Assembly: GCA_039026975.1 (NCBI GenBank)
Contig: JBCCLI010000340.1
Span: 1 to 7,352 of the forward strand
Reading direction: 5' to 3'
DNA: 7,352 bases
Origin: JBCBKZ01 sp039026975
Lineage (GTDB): Bacteria > Bacteroidota > Bacteroidia > J057
Shown one piece after another: positions 6,550-7,352 of the stretch. Position 1 is the stretch's first letter; each line of letters opens with the position of its first letter. The notes under the pieces were generated by a model. It saw only the letters and a program-made list of their open reading frames with translations, searched no databases and had not been told where the DNA came from. The translations under genes and the position numbers were made by a program.

Positions 6550-7131
6550 ATGAGCGTTTTTAGCCTGCTGTTTCATCCCAGATATATTTTATTATCAATT
6601 ATTTCTGTAAGTCTCATCGCCTGTAAGCAAGGGGTAGACAAAGCAGGGATTAGTGAACTTGAACAATCCTATCAAGCCCTACTTGAAGCTAATGGGCCCT
6701 CCTCACAAGGGGAAGACATCACCGCTTTATCTCAAAAACTAACAAATGCTTACATGGACTTTGCTGAGGCTCAGCCATCAGATCCCGAAAGTGTAGAGTA
6801 TTTATATAAAGCTTCAGAACATCTAGAGAGCCCCCTCAAAAAACCGGAAGAAGCCATAGAGGTGCTACAGAAGATAGCTGCCCAATACCCAGAACATCCC
6901 AGAGCCGCAGACGCCATGTTTAGAACAGGTTACATTTATCATAATACACTTCAAGACCTAGACCAAGCTAAAAACGCCTACAACGCTTTCATAGAAAAAT
7001 ACCCAGACCATGAGTTAATTCCGTCCGCAAAGTTTGAAGTAAATAACTTGGGCGTATCTACCCAGGAGTTACTTGAGCGGATTCAACAGCAAAACCAGGG
7101 GTCTGAAAATGATTCAGTTTTGTCCGAATAG
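6550..7131 (+). CDS. TPR-containing lipoprotein
   Basis: This 193-residue protein begins with a lipoprotein signal peptide: an N-terminal region with Arg11, the hydrophobic stretch YILLSIISVSLIA, and the lipobox LIAC with Cys25. The frame is open upstream to a TTG at 6493, but the extra residues would bury the signal peptide, so the ATG at 6550 is chosen. After a short helical region come two tetratricopeptide-like helix pairs at about 79-117 (EAIEVLQKIAAQYPEHP) and 117-156 (AKNAYNAFIEKYPDHEL). These have the A...YP periodicity of BamD/YbgF-type repeats. The C-terminus is Gln/Ser/Glu-rich. It is probably a periplasm-facing, membrane-anchored adaptor that binds another protein, but the partner is unknown. 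It is not full-length BamD. Confidence 0.88.
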   Translation: MSVFSLLFHPRYILLSIISVSLIACKQGVDKAGISELEQSYQALLEANGPSSQGEDITALSQKLTNAYMDFAEAQPSDPESVEYLYKASEHLESPLKKPEEAIEVLQKIAAQYPEHPRAADAMFRTGYIYHNTLQDLDQAKNAYNAFIEKYPDHELIPSAKFEVNNLGVSTQELLERIQQQNQGSENDSVLSE

Positions 7132-7254
7132 GTTAAAGATCATCACACTCAGCTACCCAGCACGATTTTTGATTAAATTTTATCGTACTTTGATATTACA
7201 TTAGAAATACAATCTATTTGTAGCAATAATTAGGGTTGCACACCTGGATTGATG
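7132..7254. other. AT-rich intergenic stretch between two lipoprotein genes
   Basis: No gene is seen. ACGAT and ATCGT (about 7162-7186) could form a weak stem around an AT-rich loop, but no T-run follows, so it is not called a terminator. Confidence 0.4.
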
Positions 7255-7262
7255 TATATTTG
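7236..7262 (+). promoter_or_regulatory. Bacteroidota-type promoter (TTG...TAnnTTTG)
   Basis: TATATTTG at 7255-7262 matches the -7 consensus TAnnTTTG exactly, with TTG (7236-7238) 16 bp upstream as a -33 element (spacing slightly short). It is 25 bp before the ATG of the next gene, giving a short leader. Confidence 0.55.
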
Positions 7263-7287
7263 TATAGCTGCATTTACAGCCAAATAT

Positions 7288-7352
7288 ATGATGAAAGTCA
7301 TACGTGTTTTCCTCTCACTTTCAGCTCTGGCTTTTCTGGTTTCCTGCACTGA
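7288..7352 (+). CDS. Start of a lipoprotein gene (cut by right window edge)
   Basis: Only 21 codons are visible, reading MMKVIRVFLSLSALAFLVSC then Thr. This is a classic short lipoprotein signal peptide: Lys3 and Arg6, a hydrophobic core, and the lipobox LVSC with the Cys at codon 20. Two consecutive ATG codons (7288 and 7291) could each serve as the start. It is preceded by a good TAnnTTTG promoter. The mature protein lies outside the window, so no function can be given. Confidence 0.7.
   Translation, partial: MMKVIRVFLSLSALAFLVSCT

Noticed and set aside
4441..7352. DUF2461, DUF4159 and TPR genes as parts of a defence system with the ATPase-nuclease
   Set aside because: A strong terminator and a long gap separate them, orientations differ, and these families are common ordinary Bacteroidota genes.

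Overview
This window looks like chromosomal DNA from a member of the Bacteroidota, most likely Cytophagales-like. The evidence is the gene families: a second-type ClpP with the FLWG...INSPGG signature, DUF4159, DUF2461, and several lipoproteins with short lipoboxes. Shine-Dalgarno sequences are largely absent, and one good TAnnTTTG promoter lies near the right end. Family and taxon calls come from reading the translated sequence; no database search was run.

Left part (1-2275): the 3' portion of an SGNH/GDSL hydrolase lipoprotein gene runs off the left edge. It converges with a leftward pair consisting of an ECF sigma factor with a SnoaL-like C-terminal extension followed by a ClpP-type peptidase. 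A clear intrinsic terminator for clpP overlaps the stop codon of the hydrolase gene.

Centre (2276-4440): a 401-bp gene-free divergent region holds seven DnaA-box-like CCACA/TGTGG elements within about 94 bp, two of them perfect matches to TTWTNCACA. An AT-rich stretch follows, so this is a candidate replication origin. Directly downstream, facing right, is a 587-residue protein with an N-terminal GHKL (MORC/MutL/Hsp90-like) ATPase and a C-terminal domain that reads like a PD-(D/E)XK or Shedu-like nuclease. It is a plausible stand-alone nucleic-acid-acting or antiviral protein and one of the two main points of interest.

Right part (4441-7352): a 509-bp gene-free stretch contains two tandem strong hairpins, the second followed by eight T. 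This is a terminator and possibly the 3' end of a small RNA. Then come a leftward DUF2461 gene, a divergent secreted DUF4159 protein, a TPR lipoprotein, and the first 21 codons of another lipoprotein behind a TAnnTTTG promoter. These look like independent single-gene units rather than one operon. Apart from the ATPase-nuclease gene, the neighbourhood appears to be ordinary core genome with no mobile elements, tRNA, rRNA or CRISPR.
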